A stretch of DNA of 64,000 nt, taken from the NCBI RefSeq assembly GCF_002964665.1, contig NZ_PQBZ01000007.1, positions 1 to 64,000 on the forward strand, written 5' to 3'. Below, in pieces: positions 37,258 to 47,604 of this stretch (its first letter is position 1; each line of letters starts with the position of its first letter). A model generated the notes under the pieces. That model saw nothing but the letters and a program-made list of their open reading frames with translations. It was not told the origin of the DNA and did no database searches. The translations under genes and the position numbers were made by a program. The DNA comes from Pseudoalteromonas sp. T1lg23B. GTDB taxonomy: Bacteria > Pseudomonadota > Gammaproteobacteria > Enterobacterales > Alteromonadaceae.

Positions 37258-40200
37258 TGGACTGGGTATTGCATTTATTTCCCAGCGGTAGTGGCTTAGG
37301 TCAGTCGGTTATAACCACAGTGTGGATAGGCATTGCTGTGGTGTGCTTTTTTAATCTGCGCTTTGGCTTTCCATTAACGGGTCTGGTGGTCCCCGGTTAT
37401 TTGGTGCCTTTATTGATAGTAAGTCCGACATCCGCCGCCGTCATCTTGATTGAAGCCATTGTTGTCTACTGGCTAATGCGGCTAAGCGCACAAACATTGA
37501 TGGAAAAGTTTGGCTATGCCGAAATGTTCGGGCGCGACCGTTTTTTTGCCATCATTTTAATTAGTATTCTGGTTCGAGTGTGCATGGATAGCTTATTCTG
37601 GCCCGCCGTTGCCAACGAACTTAGGCTATGGGACATTACGTTTGAATACGCGTCAGAACTACATAGTTTGGGGCTTGTGATCATAGCCTTAGCCGCCAAT
37701 GTGATGTGGAATCATGGTTTTAAATATGGCCTAAAAGTCACCAGCATTCAGCTACTGTGCACCTACATTATCGTGCGCTATGTTTTAATGCCATATACCA
37801 ACTTCAGTATCGCCAATCTTGCAATCATGTATGAGGCGGTGGCCAGTTCAATTGTGGCAGCGCCAAAAGCCTATATTATTTTGGTGCTCACCGCATTTAT
37901 CGCTTCAAGAGCAAACTTGCGTTACGGCTGGGAGTTCAATGGCATTCTATTACCAGCGCTATTGGCACTACAGTTACTGGAGCCAAATAAGTTACTCACT
38001 TCACTTGTTGAAACAGCCATCATTTTACTCATTGGAGGCAGCTTATTGCGCTTCACCCGTCTAAAACAGCTCGGTTTAGAAGGGGCTGGATTGCTCTTAT
38101 TTTTCTTCAATGTTGGCTTTGTCTATAAGTTGTTGCTGAATTACCTACTGGTCCACTTTTACCCGAGTTTAAAGGTCACCGATGCATTCGCTTTTGGTTA
38201 TATGCTATCAACGTTATTAGCCCTAAAAATATACCAAAAGAGTGCATTAGGTTTGATTATTCGAGCGACATTTCAAACCTCTATTTTAGGGGGTGCTCTG
38301 GCCATTGTTATTGGCTTTTTGATAATGTTTGTACCCAGTCTATTTATGACCGCTAAAACGGGTACTTTAGCAACCAATACCCAACCACTTTCGGTATCTA
38401 CGCAAATCAGTGAATATAAAAGCGTGCTTTACACCGCAAGCCAAACTCCCAGCGCCGTAGGGCAATATCAACACAATTTGAACATCGCCCAGTTTAAGAA
38501 GCTGATCTCCTCGCTTGCTGTGCACAGAAATGAGCCAAGTACCGTGAACACGGCCGCCTTAGAACTCGCCGAAATAGGTTTCGATTTATACCAAGATCAA
38601 CATCATATCTATATTCAAGATCACAGTAATGACATACCGAGAGGCATGTTTGTGATTAACAAAAAACCAATGGCTAATCACATCATCACGATGCCCTATC
38701 CTATCACTGAGCGCGCAGCGAGTGACGCTGCTGGGATTTTATTTACTTATCTCAAAAGCAATGCGCTGGCACTAGGCAACACACAGACCTTGGTCGCCAA
38801 CGAAGCAGACCTACCACAAAGCGGCTATTACAGTGCGTTTGTGGAGGCACTTTCAACAACTGAGGTGCTGCAACTACGAGAACTCAATCGCCAAAGCCGC
38901 AAAACTCTGCCTACGGGAGACAGAACTGCACAGTGCCATGGTTGGGTGTATAACCAAGTCCCTAGCTCTATTAACCAAACACAGCTCACAAATGTACTCG
39001 CATGTGGTGCCATTGAGTTTGGCTTAGTATCACGCAATAGTTTGCCTTATCCCCACTATAAGCACAGTATGCTAGAGGTATTTATAGACAATGACAGCTA
39101 CATCAATTTATTAGCAAAAGTGGCACTTACACAGACGAAGCAAGAACGCTTTCCTATTGCCCAACATGAGCTATCCGTTATACAAGCAGTCGAGGATTAT
39201 AAGCCTCACATCAGCGCAAAAGGCAGTGGCCACTTTGCGCTGCTATCCCACAAAGAGGCAGCTTTGTGGGAGTTCGAGATCCTTAGGCCTCTTTATCAAA
39301 TCGCAGACCGAGCAGGTCCACACTCTATAGATACAAATCTTTTCAGTCGCCTAGAGTATATCAATAGAGTGGCTCATATGGTTGGTTATCAGGTAAGTCT
39401 AATTAACGATGATAACGCGCATTATTTTATGCTTTCTCCACGCGCAGAACCCCGTTACTACCAATTAGGTCAAGGAATATATTTTATTCGCCTTGGTCAG
39501 GCCAACCACCTCAACCTGCAAGTACCAAGGCCCTTGTTCGAAAGCCATACGTTAAAGTTTTCCGCTGAGCTATTTGATACCACACATGCCAAGTCTCTAC
39601 TCATTGCCGGCGCACATCCATTTGCTTCAGCCAATGCCAATGTACTGAAGCCGACAAATGTGAATTCGCTATTTAATGTCGTACATCAAAGTTTGATCCG
39701 ACATTATGCTGCTCACGTCAGTATAAATTTACAATTGCGCAGCCACAGCATGCCATCTGATATCAGGCCATCGGCTTTGGCATTCGCTCATACCTTTGCC
39801 AGTAACAAACACCAAGGATTGATATTGAAACTGCAAGACGGGTTGGCTAAGTTGGGTGTTGACTACCTGTTAGTCTCAGGCCAAGAAGCAACCCGAGGAT
39901 TAGAAATCGGCTCATCGGCGCAAAGCGGATATGATATATTTGCTGCTAACAGCGAATTAGCTACCCTCTGGTTGGCTTCGGATTATAAACAGCACTTTGC
40001 CGTATCTAACGAAGCCCTGCTACAGCGTCTTAGCGCGATCAGCGCATCGACTATCCCGTTGAAAATAGATTTATCAACGTCCAAACCTTTGCTGTGGCAC
40101 GCCATAAGCGAAGAACAATATAACCGACTCAAAACAATCACTGATAGCTATGCTCAAACCCAGAACTTGGCGCAGCTATCTAAGCTTTGTCAAACTCTGG

Positions 40201-40367
40201 CATCTTGCACGATACTTAGCGCTAAGTTGGCACCATCTGACATGCTCTCGCTGGTGCTCAAGCACCAAGACGCCATTATAGCTATTTACCTACCCAATCG
40301 TAATATTCTGATCAACAAAGAAAATTTTGCCGACTCATTATTTGGAGACGAGCATGTTTTACATTAA
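37257..40367 (+). CDS. Tandem PgsC/CapC-like membrane protein with large exported domain
   Basis: 1036 residues. The first ~365 hold 10 or so helices in two units, each opening with a CapC-type motif: FNLRFGFPLTGLVVPGYLVP (about 33-52) and ANLRYGWEFNGILLPALLA (about 219-237). PgsC/CapC is normally one ~150-residue unit and works with PgsB/CapB in poly-gamma-glutamate synthesis. The remaining ~660 residues lie outside the membrane and include VPRPLFESHT (756-765), IAGAHP and RSHSMPSD (about 828-835), matching in order the motifs of the small lipoprotein two genes on. The ATG overlaps the previous stop (TGATG). Confidence 0.8.
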   Translation: MDWVLHLFPSGSGLGQSVITTVWIGIAVVCFFNLRFGFPLTGLVVPGYLVPLLIVSPTSAAVILIEAIVVYWLMRLSAQTLMEKFGYAEMFGRDRFFAIILISILVRVCMDSLFWPAVANELRLWDITFEYASELHSLGLVIIALAANVMWNHGFKYGLKVTSIQLLCTYIIVRYVLMPYTNFSIANLAIMYEAVASSIVAAPKAYIILVLTAFIASRANLRYGWEFNGILLPALLALQLLEPNKLLTSLVETAIILLIGGSLLRFTRLKQLGLEGAGLLLFFFNVGFVYKLLLNYLLVHFYPSLKVTDAFAFGYMLSTLLALKIYQKSALGLIIRATFQTSILGGALAIVIGFLIMFVPSLFMTAKTGTLATNTQPLSVSTQISEYKSVLYTASQTPSAVGQYQHNLNIAQFKKLISSLAVHRNEPSTVNTAALELAEIGFDLYQDQHHIYIQDHSNDIPRGMFVINKKPMANHIITMPYPITERAASDAAGILFTYLKSNALALGNTQTLVANEADLPQSGYYSAFVEALSTTEVLQLRELNRQSRKTLPTGDRTAQCHGWVYNQVPSSINQTQLTNVLACGAIEFGLVSRNSLPYPHYKHSMLEVFIDNDSYINLLAKVALTQTKQERFPIAQHELSVIQAVEDYKPHISAKGSGHFALLSHKEAALWEFEILRPLYQIADRAGPHSIDTNLFSRLEYINRVAHMVGYQVSLINDDNAHYFMLSPRAEPRYYQLGQGIYFIRLGQANHLNLQVPRPLFESHTLKFSAELFDTTHAKSLLIAGAHPFASANANVLKPTNVNSLFNVVHQSLIRHYAAHVSINLQLRSHSMPSDIRPSALAFAHTFASNKHQGLILKLQDGLAKLGVDYLLVSGQEATRGLEIGSSAQSGYDIFAANSELATLWLASDYKQHFAVSNEALLQRLSAISASTIPLKIDLSTSKPLLWHAISEEQYNRLKTITDSYAQTQNLAQLSKLCQTLASCTILSAKLAPSDMLSLVLKHQDAIIAIYLPNRNILINKENFADSLFGDEHVLH

Positions 40368-42624
40368 ATGGGGGGGGAGAATCATCTGCTACGCGGCTGT
40401 ATTGTCAGCTTTATTGTGGCTCTTTAATCACATGTACAACTGGGTAATGAGTGCGAAACCATTAGTCTTAACACAAGGCACTGAAACGCGCTCAAAAGTA
40501 CATTGGCTAAATGAATCTAAGCCACTCGTTTATACCTTTTCGCCCACCCGCATGGGGTCAATTAGAGTATTATCGAACGCTATTTTAGAGCCGGACCAAA
40601 CACAGGGTCAATCTGTTAACTACGCTATTGTCTACTCGCTCTTGGACAAACAACAGCGGGTTATTTATCGTGCAAAATATCACCACAGCGCAAAAATTAT
40701 GCTTGAAGAAACAAGTCAAAAAGCGAAACAAATCATCGAGCAACGCGAAAGTTTAAATGTGTCCACCGGCCAGTCCTTTTATATTAATAATACTAATTTT
40801 AGAGATGCGACTGCGATTGCCCTTTCCCTGCAAAGTGAGGAGCAAAACGTCAAAGGTGTGGTTGTCAGAGTACATGCTAAAACAAATGCCAACACGGAAG
40901 ATAACACTAGCGCGTGGCTAAAATACCCATTGGCTTGGCGTGCAAGGGTCAGCAATTACCACACATTAGGGCCCAATGCCCTGAGCGATGAGGAAATAGC
41001 AAACGCGGTACGCTATGACTGGCAGAAACTCGCGCCACAAGGTGTACCAGGTGTCGATTTCGACAATGATACTCTCTATGAAATGCTCCCCTACAGCGTG
41101 ATGGGCTACGACTTCTCCGACAAACAAGTGAACCCAGATGCCTTTTACACCGATACGGAGCTATCAGCATCACTTAAGGTCGATACCTTGCAGGATATTT
41201 ACTTTGTGAGTGAGCAAGCTGATCAGCTTAATCTGACTTGGTATGACTTGGATGGCCTTTTACCCCCGCAAGTACTTGATGCTGAACATACCGCCACAGA
41301 ACACCGGTACAAGCTGCATCAGGTTAAACCTGGATTGATCAGTGTGTCTGCAAAGTCAGCTACTTTATCACAATGGTACTACCACGACATGCAGCCTGTC
41401 ACTTCCCAACATAGCATTTACTATCAAATAGATAATGGTAATGGCGTGAAATATTCCGTTGTACCAAATAGCGACATCAAGCTCGACTTTAGAGCCGACC
41501 AGACCAGTCAAGTCGCCATAAAACTCTATGGCGAAAAAGACACCGTGATCGACCAGTTTAACATTAACATTGATTCTCAATGGTCTGTGTTTGATCGCAT
41601 CATACTTGCAGATACGAACCGAGCCAGAGTAAGTAATTCACAGACTTGGTATATAAGAGATTTACCCGCAGAAGCTGCTTATATACGCGTTGATAGCGAC
41701 AAACAAGCGTTGATAAAGTTGCAAACTAGGCACGCTCATTTTCACTATCAAAGTACCTTATGCGAGCCAATTTGTAACACCAATGTTGGTGAGTTTTTTG
41801 AGATCCCAGCTTGGTATGCGCAAAAAGCTGACAATGATTATGCGCTTACATCACAAGGTAAAACCGCTAAGGTGCGCCTATTTTTAGCGCCACCGATTCT
41901 ACAAGATAAAGAAACGTTTTATTATAGTAGAGACCTTATTACTTCATTGCCGGTATCCAACACGGCGCTCGTAAACACCAAGACTCCCTATAACCGTGTT
42001 CCAACAAAACCTCAAACGTATCAATTCAAAAAGCTTGATGACAGTAGTGCTTTTAAACCGTTACAAAAACTCTTAACGGCGGACCACTCATTAATAATAC
42101 AGTCTCCAAAACCCCCTTATATCCATGAATTGAAGGCTGATTTAGCGAGCGCTGTTGAAGCCGCTGACCAACAAGGTGTGACGCTATATTTAAATCATGG
42201 CTCTGATAGACCTTGGGCAAAACAGCGATTGTTTTTGCTTAATGCTAATACACGCCTCGCATTGCCTTTTAAAACATTACCACAAAGTGTTGTAATTAAA
42301 GCTTATACTGCATCGCAAACCGCGCGGCCAATTGAACTTAGTTATCAGTTGCAAGGAACCTTTCAAAACCAACCCGTGGCGTCTTACAGCCTTAATAAGA
42401 AACGCTTACAACTTCACCCCAGTGCTTACATTCAAGCCTTTATGTTACACCCCACAATCGGGAAGCTGACTCCATATCCAAGTGTTACCGTACGGATAAA
42501 TAACGATATTCATCAACTTGAACACCTGACTATTAAATCAAACGAGGATATCTGGATAAGCATTATTGATGAATATACACAACAGCCAAAAAGGCTAAAT
42601 TGGTGGTTAGATGAAGATATTTAA
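40354..42624 (+). CDS. Anchored periplasmic protein of the CapBC-type operon
   Basis: 756 residues. One N-terminal membrane segment (about 7-27) and a long, mostly beta-strand exported region with no recognised domain; two Cys close together (LCEPICNT) may form a disulphide. The ATG at 40354 has GGAG 7-8 bases upstream and lies inside the end of the CapC-like gene (14-bp overlap). By position it could bridge the inner-membrane synthase and the outer-membrane protein. No family recognised. Confidence 0.7.
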   Translation: MFYIKWGGRIICYAAVLSALLWLFNHMYNWVMSAKPLVLTQGTETRSKVHWLNESKPLVYTFSPTRMGSIRVLSNAILEPDQTQGQSVNYAIVYSLLDKQQRVIYRAKYHHSAKIMLEETSQKAKQIIEQRESLNVSTGQSFYINNTNFRDATAIALSLQSEEQNVKGVVVRVHAKTNANTEDNTSAWLKYPLAWRARVSNYHTLGPNALSDEEIANAVRYDWQKLAPQGVPGVDFDNDTLYEMLPYSVMGYDFSDKQVNPDAFYTDTELSASLKVDTLQDIYFVSEQADQLNLTWYDLDGLLPPQVLDAEHTATEHRYKLHQVKPGLISVSAKSATLSQWYYHDMQPVTSQHSIYYQIDNGNGVKYSVVPNSDIKLDFRADQTSQVAIKLYGEKDTVIDQFNINIDSQWSVFDRIILADTNRARVSNSQTWYIRDLPAEAAYIRVDSDKQALIKLQTRHAHFHYQSTLCEPICNTNVGEFFEIPAWYAQKADNDYALTSQGKTAKVRLFLAPPILQDKETFYYSRDLITSLPVSNTALVNTKTPYNRVPTKPQTYQFKKLDDSSAFKPLQKLLTADHSLIIQSPKPPYIHELKADLASAVEAADQQGVTLYLNHGSDRPWAKQRLFLLNANTRLALPFKTLPQSVVIKAYTASQTARPIELSYQLQGTFQNQPVASYSLNKKRLQLHPSAYIQAFMLHPTIGKLTPYPSVTVRINNDIHQLEHLTIKSNEDIWISIIDEYTQQPKRLNWWLDEDI

Positions 42625-43363
42625 CATTATTTGTGTTCTGCTACTATTGGCTTGCAACGACGCGCGCACAGAATCGAGTTTGCCATCTGTGGCGCAACTT
42701 CAGGCGTGGTTCAACAAGCCCACGCCATTGCCGCCTTGGAGCTATCACGCTACAGAAGATCTTCACACTCTCGTTGCAAACTCTAGTCAACTCGGTGGCA
42801 ATCACCTTTGGTATCGCCAAAGCGGTAGTACCTGTGTCGTGTCTGTACCACATCAGTTTTTCGATAAGCAATCACTCACAATTGGTCAGGCTGTATTTGC
42901 GCAAATGTGTCAGTTGCTCATTAGCAACTCACATCACAGAAACACTGAGGATGAACACCAAGAATCTATGGATTTATCAAAAAGACGCAATAGCTTACAT
43001 CACAATGCAATATTGGCCTATCAGGCAAACAAAGACGCCAAGGTCTTTCAACTACACGGCTTCAGTCAGAGTAAACGCTCAACCCCCGAAGGCAAGCTGG
43101 CGGATTTTATTGTCAGCCAAGGTACGACAAGCACACCTGAATTACATCGACTTGCACACTGTTTGACGACTCTCAGCCCACATAGCTTCTACTATCCGGA
43201 GCAAGTCTCGGAATTGGGGGGAACAAAAAACGTACTGCATCAGCTACCGCTAACACCCCACTCTTTTTATCACATTGAGATAAGTGCACCGATGCGGCAA
43301 CGTCTGACGGAGGAGCCACAACTTATGGAGCGGTTTATTGTATGCCTGCAATCTATTCGTTAG
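42611..43363 (+). CDS. Small lipoprotein with hydrolase-like His motifs
   Basis: 250 residues with lipobox LLLAC (Cys15) followed by Asn. Ordered motifs VSVPHQFFDKQSLT (about 78-91), SNSHHRN, RRNSLHHNAILAY (about 126-138) and VFQLHGFSQSK (about 147-157) give several His/Asp that could bind metal. The same motif order, with changed residues, is seen in the exported part of the CapC-like protein, suggesting a common fold. A gamma-polyglutamate hydrolase or transpeptidase role would fit the operon but is inference. It overlaps both neighbours. Confidence 0.65.
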   Translation: MKIFNIICVLLLLACNDARTESSLPSVAQLQAWFNKPTPLPPWSYHATEDLHTLVANSSQLGGNHLWYRQSGSTCVVSVPHQFFDKQSLTIGQAVFAQMCQLLISNSHHRNTEDEHQESMDLSKRRNSLHHNAILAYQANKDAKVFQLHGFSQSKRSTPEGKLADFIVSQGTTSTPELHRLAHCLTTLSPHSFYYPEQVSELGGTKNVLHQLPLTPHSFYHIEISAPMRQRLTEEPQLMERFIVCLQSIR

Positions 43364-46300
43364 CCTTCATGCTACTCACTTTTACACTGACAGTGTGTGC
43401 TCACCCACACAAACAGTTTCGTTCGCCCTCTTGGCTGACCCAACATGGTGATGCTCAGATATCTCAAGATGGGCCGGCAGTAATAACTTTGGATGCGCAT
43501 GCAAGTCGCCAACTATTCCTAGCAGCAGGTCATTGGCTTGACCTACCCAATGTTGATGACAATACAGTGTCTATTTGGCAGGGTTACACGTTCGGTAGTC
43601 AAAGAAGAATTGATAGAGATGAATTGAGCTGTACAGCAACACGATGCCAAATAAGTACCACAGGTAATGATCGACTCATTACTGTTGAAAATATCACCAG
43701 CAATACCGTCACCTTAACGCTTAAAGAAGGTCATTCTGAGCATCATCCTTCACCGTATAAAGACAGAGTACCTCTGCCACTAGACGAGCTCACACTCAAT
43801 ACCGCCCACCAGTATGAAACGTATTTTCGATTAAGACCGTACCAAGAGGTCTCTGTCACTTTCCAACAGGCAGAAAAACTCAAGCTATCCGTCAAGCAAC
43901 TAATAACAGGCACACAAAGCACGGGCAAAGTTTACGCCTTTGTTGACCAACAAGCTGTCAGCATCATCCCCCTGAGCGACGTTGTAGCAGAAGAATATGC
44001 TAGCCACAAGGTTAGCATAAGCCATGATGATTACTTTGCCGTATCAGCAGACAGTACACTTACCTTAAAAAGTTACGGTAATGCACTGGTGCAAATAACC
44101 CGCTCACACAGACCCTTCTTAGATACCGACAGTGCGCAAAAACAACAAGAGTCATTATTAAACCCCTATTGGATTAACAACCTCACAACCAAACTCGAAG
44201 ATATTCTGTCAAAACGAGATGTGAGTACTTTACAACAAGTTGATTACGCCGCCCTCACCTCTTTGGCACGTAAACGCCACTTACAACTTACGAATATGGT
44301 GACAACTGTTAATTATTTTACGCCGATGCACAGCAATACGAATACGCCGACAATAACCAAGCACACGCACAATTTGGTATCACACGGCGTTCGTCAAGCC
44401 AACGACACAATATATCCCGTACAGAGTCAGCTTTCGCTGGAACATCATAGGTTAGATAAGCAATTAGCTTTTGACTTGCGGCACAGAGACAATGCCACGG
44501 CTCAATTAACGCTTTACGTAAAAGCACCACAACCCACTTTGTTCAGCGCGACACTCGGCGAGCGCAGTTATGACATCGCGATCAGCGATACAAGCAAATT
44601 TCACCGTATCGATCTCAATAATGCTCATCACGCACCCCAGCTGTTATTAAACTCAGAACACACAGAGCTTGAGGTCGCAGTGGTCATGCATACGCTATCA
44701 TCACTCACGGATAGTGAACTACTTTTCATGCAACCGGGTAAACTCGCCGACAAGTCGCCTGTTCTAAAGTCTCAGCTTACGCAGCAACAGCAATATACGG
44801 CTCAAGCCTACCTTGATTCTTTACTCCCTTACTCACCTGCAAGGCCTGATGCATTACCGCACAGCCACAGTGAACAACGGCTTCTTTTCACTCAAGCACA
44901 AGCGCTTCACAATGATTCACCGCACAGTGCTCTACCATTACTTAAACGCTTGGTAAGCAGTGAATATAGCGACATCATGCTTGATGCTTGGACTTTGAGA
45001 GTCAAGACTCTCGACCAGCTTAATTATCGTGCGCTAGCACAGCGCTATTTAGAAGGGTTAATCAAGCACGGTAACGCACAGGTGCGGCAATTTGCGGCAA
45101 AGCGACTACTGGCTCGCTATCAAACAGCAAATCTTGATTATAAAATTCAGGGTCTATGCGCACTGTTCTCTGATTACCTCAGCCAATGTACAGCATTAGT
45201 GCCTGCTCTTTATGAGGCACAAGGTAAAAAACAGCTCGCCCTTTGGTCAAACCATGACAATCAGCAACCTCTGGGCCAGGACTCAACATTGTTTGCGGAT
45301 TTAAATTACCTTCACCTAAGTCATGGTGCCACCAGCGAAACACCATTATTTACAATCACTCATTATGGCCAAAGCCCATTGTTCGCAGCAACAGGGCCAT
45401 ATCAAGCATACCAGTTGAATGCTAATCAGAGCATTCACATCGTTGCGCAGAAAGACTTAAAATTGAAAGTAAGTGCTCGCACACAAAATCTAGACCCACG
45501 ACAGCAACGCACCTTTTGGTTACACCTAAAAGCGCCCAATAAGACAATGATCTTGCCCCTGTTCTCAGACATTCCCTCCAAAACACAGGATCAATATCAA
45601 CACCCTTTGTCTGTAGCAGCCGTAGGGTATGTGCAGCTCAAGGCAAATGAACAACTTGATATTTCAGCACAGACACTGAGCTATATTAACTTGGCTGTAC
45701 TGCGCGATAATTCCTTGTTGGCGAATACTCATGTTAACCATATCACTGTCGACCACCAGCAGCCTTTTGAGCAACTGTTAAATAATACCGAAATTGCAAC
45801 TAAAACACTGTTGACCAACGCCTTACAACGCTTGTCTAACGATGACTTAAGTAATGCTGAGTTCACCGCGCTATTTGCCCGAGTCACGCCAGATAAGCTG
45901 ACGCCTGACGAATCTTTGCTATTTAACCGCATCGCCCATTTTGGACATTGGCAAAGTGTCACTCAGTATGCTGATTTTCTAGGTACTCAGCTGGTCTCAT
46001 TGCACGATTTTGAGCAATTGAGTTTGCCCGAACAACTAACCAGACACGCTACAAAAAACACTCACCTCGATGGTGTATTACTGCGCCCTTTTCACACACT
46101 GTCTCTCGATATCAGTGAGCTAGAGCCCAATAATAGTAGAATACGTTTACGTTTTTCGGGTGCTGAGCTCGCAACGACACAAACCGCGGAAGTAACCATT
46201 CAAGCGGGTGTAAATCGCTATCGCTATACGCTTGAGGACTTAGCAACGGTTGAGCATGTACTCACTTCAGCGGACACAACTGCTGGACTTATCAAATTAA

Positions 46301-47604
46301 CTTGGCACACGCCCTATCAGTCTCAATTAGTCAGCGTACAAATGCAGGAAAAACAGGGAAAGCATTGGCATAATATCGACTTAGCGCAAAAGCAGCGTTT
46401 TTACTTAACAGATGAACAACAGCCGCTGGTCATTGAATTGAGCCATGACGCTGTGCTGAAAATAGAGTATTTAAGCAATCATAAACGCTATCAGATTGAG
46501 CGCTTTTATCCCTCAGGCAAACATTCACTGGCGATAGAAAATGCCCGCTTACTGCGCGCGTTTGTGTGGAAAATGACAAAAAACAACCACAAACTTCCCG
46601 TATCCCCTAGCCGCGATACAAACATCGCTGTGACAAAAACAGTCTTGCCACATACCGCACCACAGCCGATGATTCAATCCCGCCACGTAATCAATCCTGA
46701 TACGTTAAATGTCACAGGGTATGTAAAAGCTGAACATCAAGGGGAAAGTAATTTCGACGAACAATTACAGCAGCACCAATCCTATGAATGGGGCATTAAT
46801 TTCCGTTATAAATCAGATAACAACTGGTATAAATTGAGTATAGCTAAACAACATAGCGATGTTTACTACAGTACTTATCAATTGGATGGGCGCAGCGACT
46901 GGCTAGCAAAAAACAGTGATTGGTATACTCACGTGCAGCTTCGAGCAAACTGGCAGCCAGAACAAAGAGAGTTCAACAATCTATTTTCTGGGCGGTTGGC
47001 TGTTACATTTGGCCAACGATGGCGATTTAATGACGTGCATACCAATCAATGGTGGCTGCAACCTCATTACTTCTACAGTGATGCTAAAAGCAATGACTTG
47101 ATACTATCTAGTCGATTACATCCCGATATTTTAACGCGCTACAAGCATACTCACCCCTATGGCTGGCACCTTGGCTACCAATATTGGTACCAAAATCATG
47201 TTGACCAACGATTAAGCTTTCGCGCACAAATTAGCAGTAACAAAGATTGGCACAGTTTAGATAATGTACGCTTGAGCCTATCAGCAGACCAGTTTTATCA
47301 AGGACATATTCTAAGCGCGCAGCTTATCACTCGCTACGCATTTAATGATGAGCATCGGGTCCAAAGTCAATGGCAATATTTATCAAGGTTAGGATGGCAA
47401 AAGTGGTATGCCATAACGTCAAAGCAGGCTTTAAACGTTGCGCTGGATTTGGAACAAAATTGGCGTCTCGGTGAACATACCGTGGCACTACAAATAACGC
47501 TTGGCAATGTACCAACAACCGGATTTGAACCATTTAGCTACACGGAGCAATCCTTTAAATCCTTGTCTCTTAAACAACTTATGCAGCAGGTGAGTGATGA
47601 ATAA
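43342..47604 (+). CDS. Very large exported protein with probable C-terminal outer-membrane barrel
   Basis: 1420 residues with a signal peptide (about 1-20, after VCA). An N-terminal beta-rich half (to about 490), a helical-repeat stretch (about 500-640: EQRLLFTQAQALHNDSPHSALPLLKRLV), further beta domains, and from about 1115 alternating amphipathic strands rich in Trp/Tyr (WGINFRYKSDNNWYKLSIA; GWHLGYQYWYQNH) that look like a beta-barrel. Helical repeats plus barrel is the layout of exopolysaccharide exporters such as BcsC and PgaA, though no homology is visible. Likely the outer-membrane exit of the operon's product. Starts inside the lipoprotein gene. Confidence 0.65.
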   Translation: MPAIYSLAFMLLTFTLTVCAHPHKQFRSPSWLTQHGDAQISQDGPAVITLDAHASRQLFLAAGHWLDLPNVDDNTVSIWQGYTFGSQRRIDRDELSCTATRCQISTTGNDRLITVENITSNTVTLTLKEGHSEHHPSPYKDRVPLPLDELTLNTAHQYETYFRLRPYQEVSVTFQQAEKLKLSVKQLITGTQSTGKVYAFVDQQAVSIIPLSDVVAEEYASHKVSISHDDYFAVSADSTLTLKSYGNALVQITRSHRPFLDTDSAQKQQESLLNPYWINNLTTKLEDILSKRDVSTLQQVDYAALTSLARKRHLQLTNMVTTVNYFTPMHSNTNTPTITKHTHNLVSHGVRQANDTIYPVQSQLSLEHHRLDKQLAFDLRHRDNATAQLTLYVKAPQPTLFSATLGERSYDIAISDTSKFHRIDLNNAHHAPQLLLNSEHTELEVAVVMHTLSSLTDSELLFMQPGKLADKSPVLKSQLTQQQQYTAQAYLDSLLPYSPARPDALPHSHSEQRLLFTQAQALHNDSPHSALPLLKRLVSSEYSDIMLDAWTLRVKTLDQLNYRALAQRYLEGLIKHGNAQVRQFAAKRLLARYQTANLDYKIQGLCALFSDYLSQCTALVPALYEAQGKKQLALWSNHDNQQPLGQDSTLFADLNYLHLSHGATSETPLFTITHYGQSPLFAATGPYQAYQLNANQSIHIVAQKDLKLKVSARTQNLDPRQQRTFWLHLKAPNKTMILPLFSDIPSKTQDQYQHPLSVAAVGYVQLKANEQLDISAQTLSYINLAVLRDNSLLANTHVNHITVDHQQPFEQLLNNTEIATKTLLTNALQRLSNDDLSNAEFTALFARVTPDKLTPDESLLFNRIAHFGHWQSVTQYADFLGTQLVSLHDFEQLSLPEQLTRHATKNTHLDGVLLRPFHTLSLDISELEPNNSRIRLRFSGAELATTQTAEVTIQAGVNRYRYTLEDLATVEHVLTSADTTAGLIKLTWHTPYQSQLVSVQMQEKQGKHWHNIDLAQKQRFYLTDEQQPLVIELSHDAVLKIEYLSNHKRYQIERFYPSGKHSLAIENARLLRAFVWKMTKNNHKLPVSPSRDTNIAVTKTVLPHTAPQPMIQSRHVINPDTLNVTGYVKAEHQGESNFDEQLQQHQSYEWGINFRYKSDNNWYKLSIAKQHSDVYYSTYQLDGRSDWLAKNSDWYTHVQLRANWQPEQREFNNLFSGRLAVTFGQRWRFNDVHTNQWWLQPHYFYSDAKSNDLILSSRLHPDILTRYKHTHPYGWHLGYQYWYQNHVDQRLSFRAQISSNKDWHSLDNVRLSLSADQFYQGHILSAQLITRYAFNDEHRVQSQWQYLSRLGWQKWYAITSKQALNVALDLEQNWRLGEHTVALQITLGNVPTTGFEPFSYTEQSFKSLSLKQLMQQVSDE

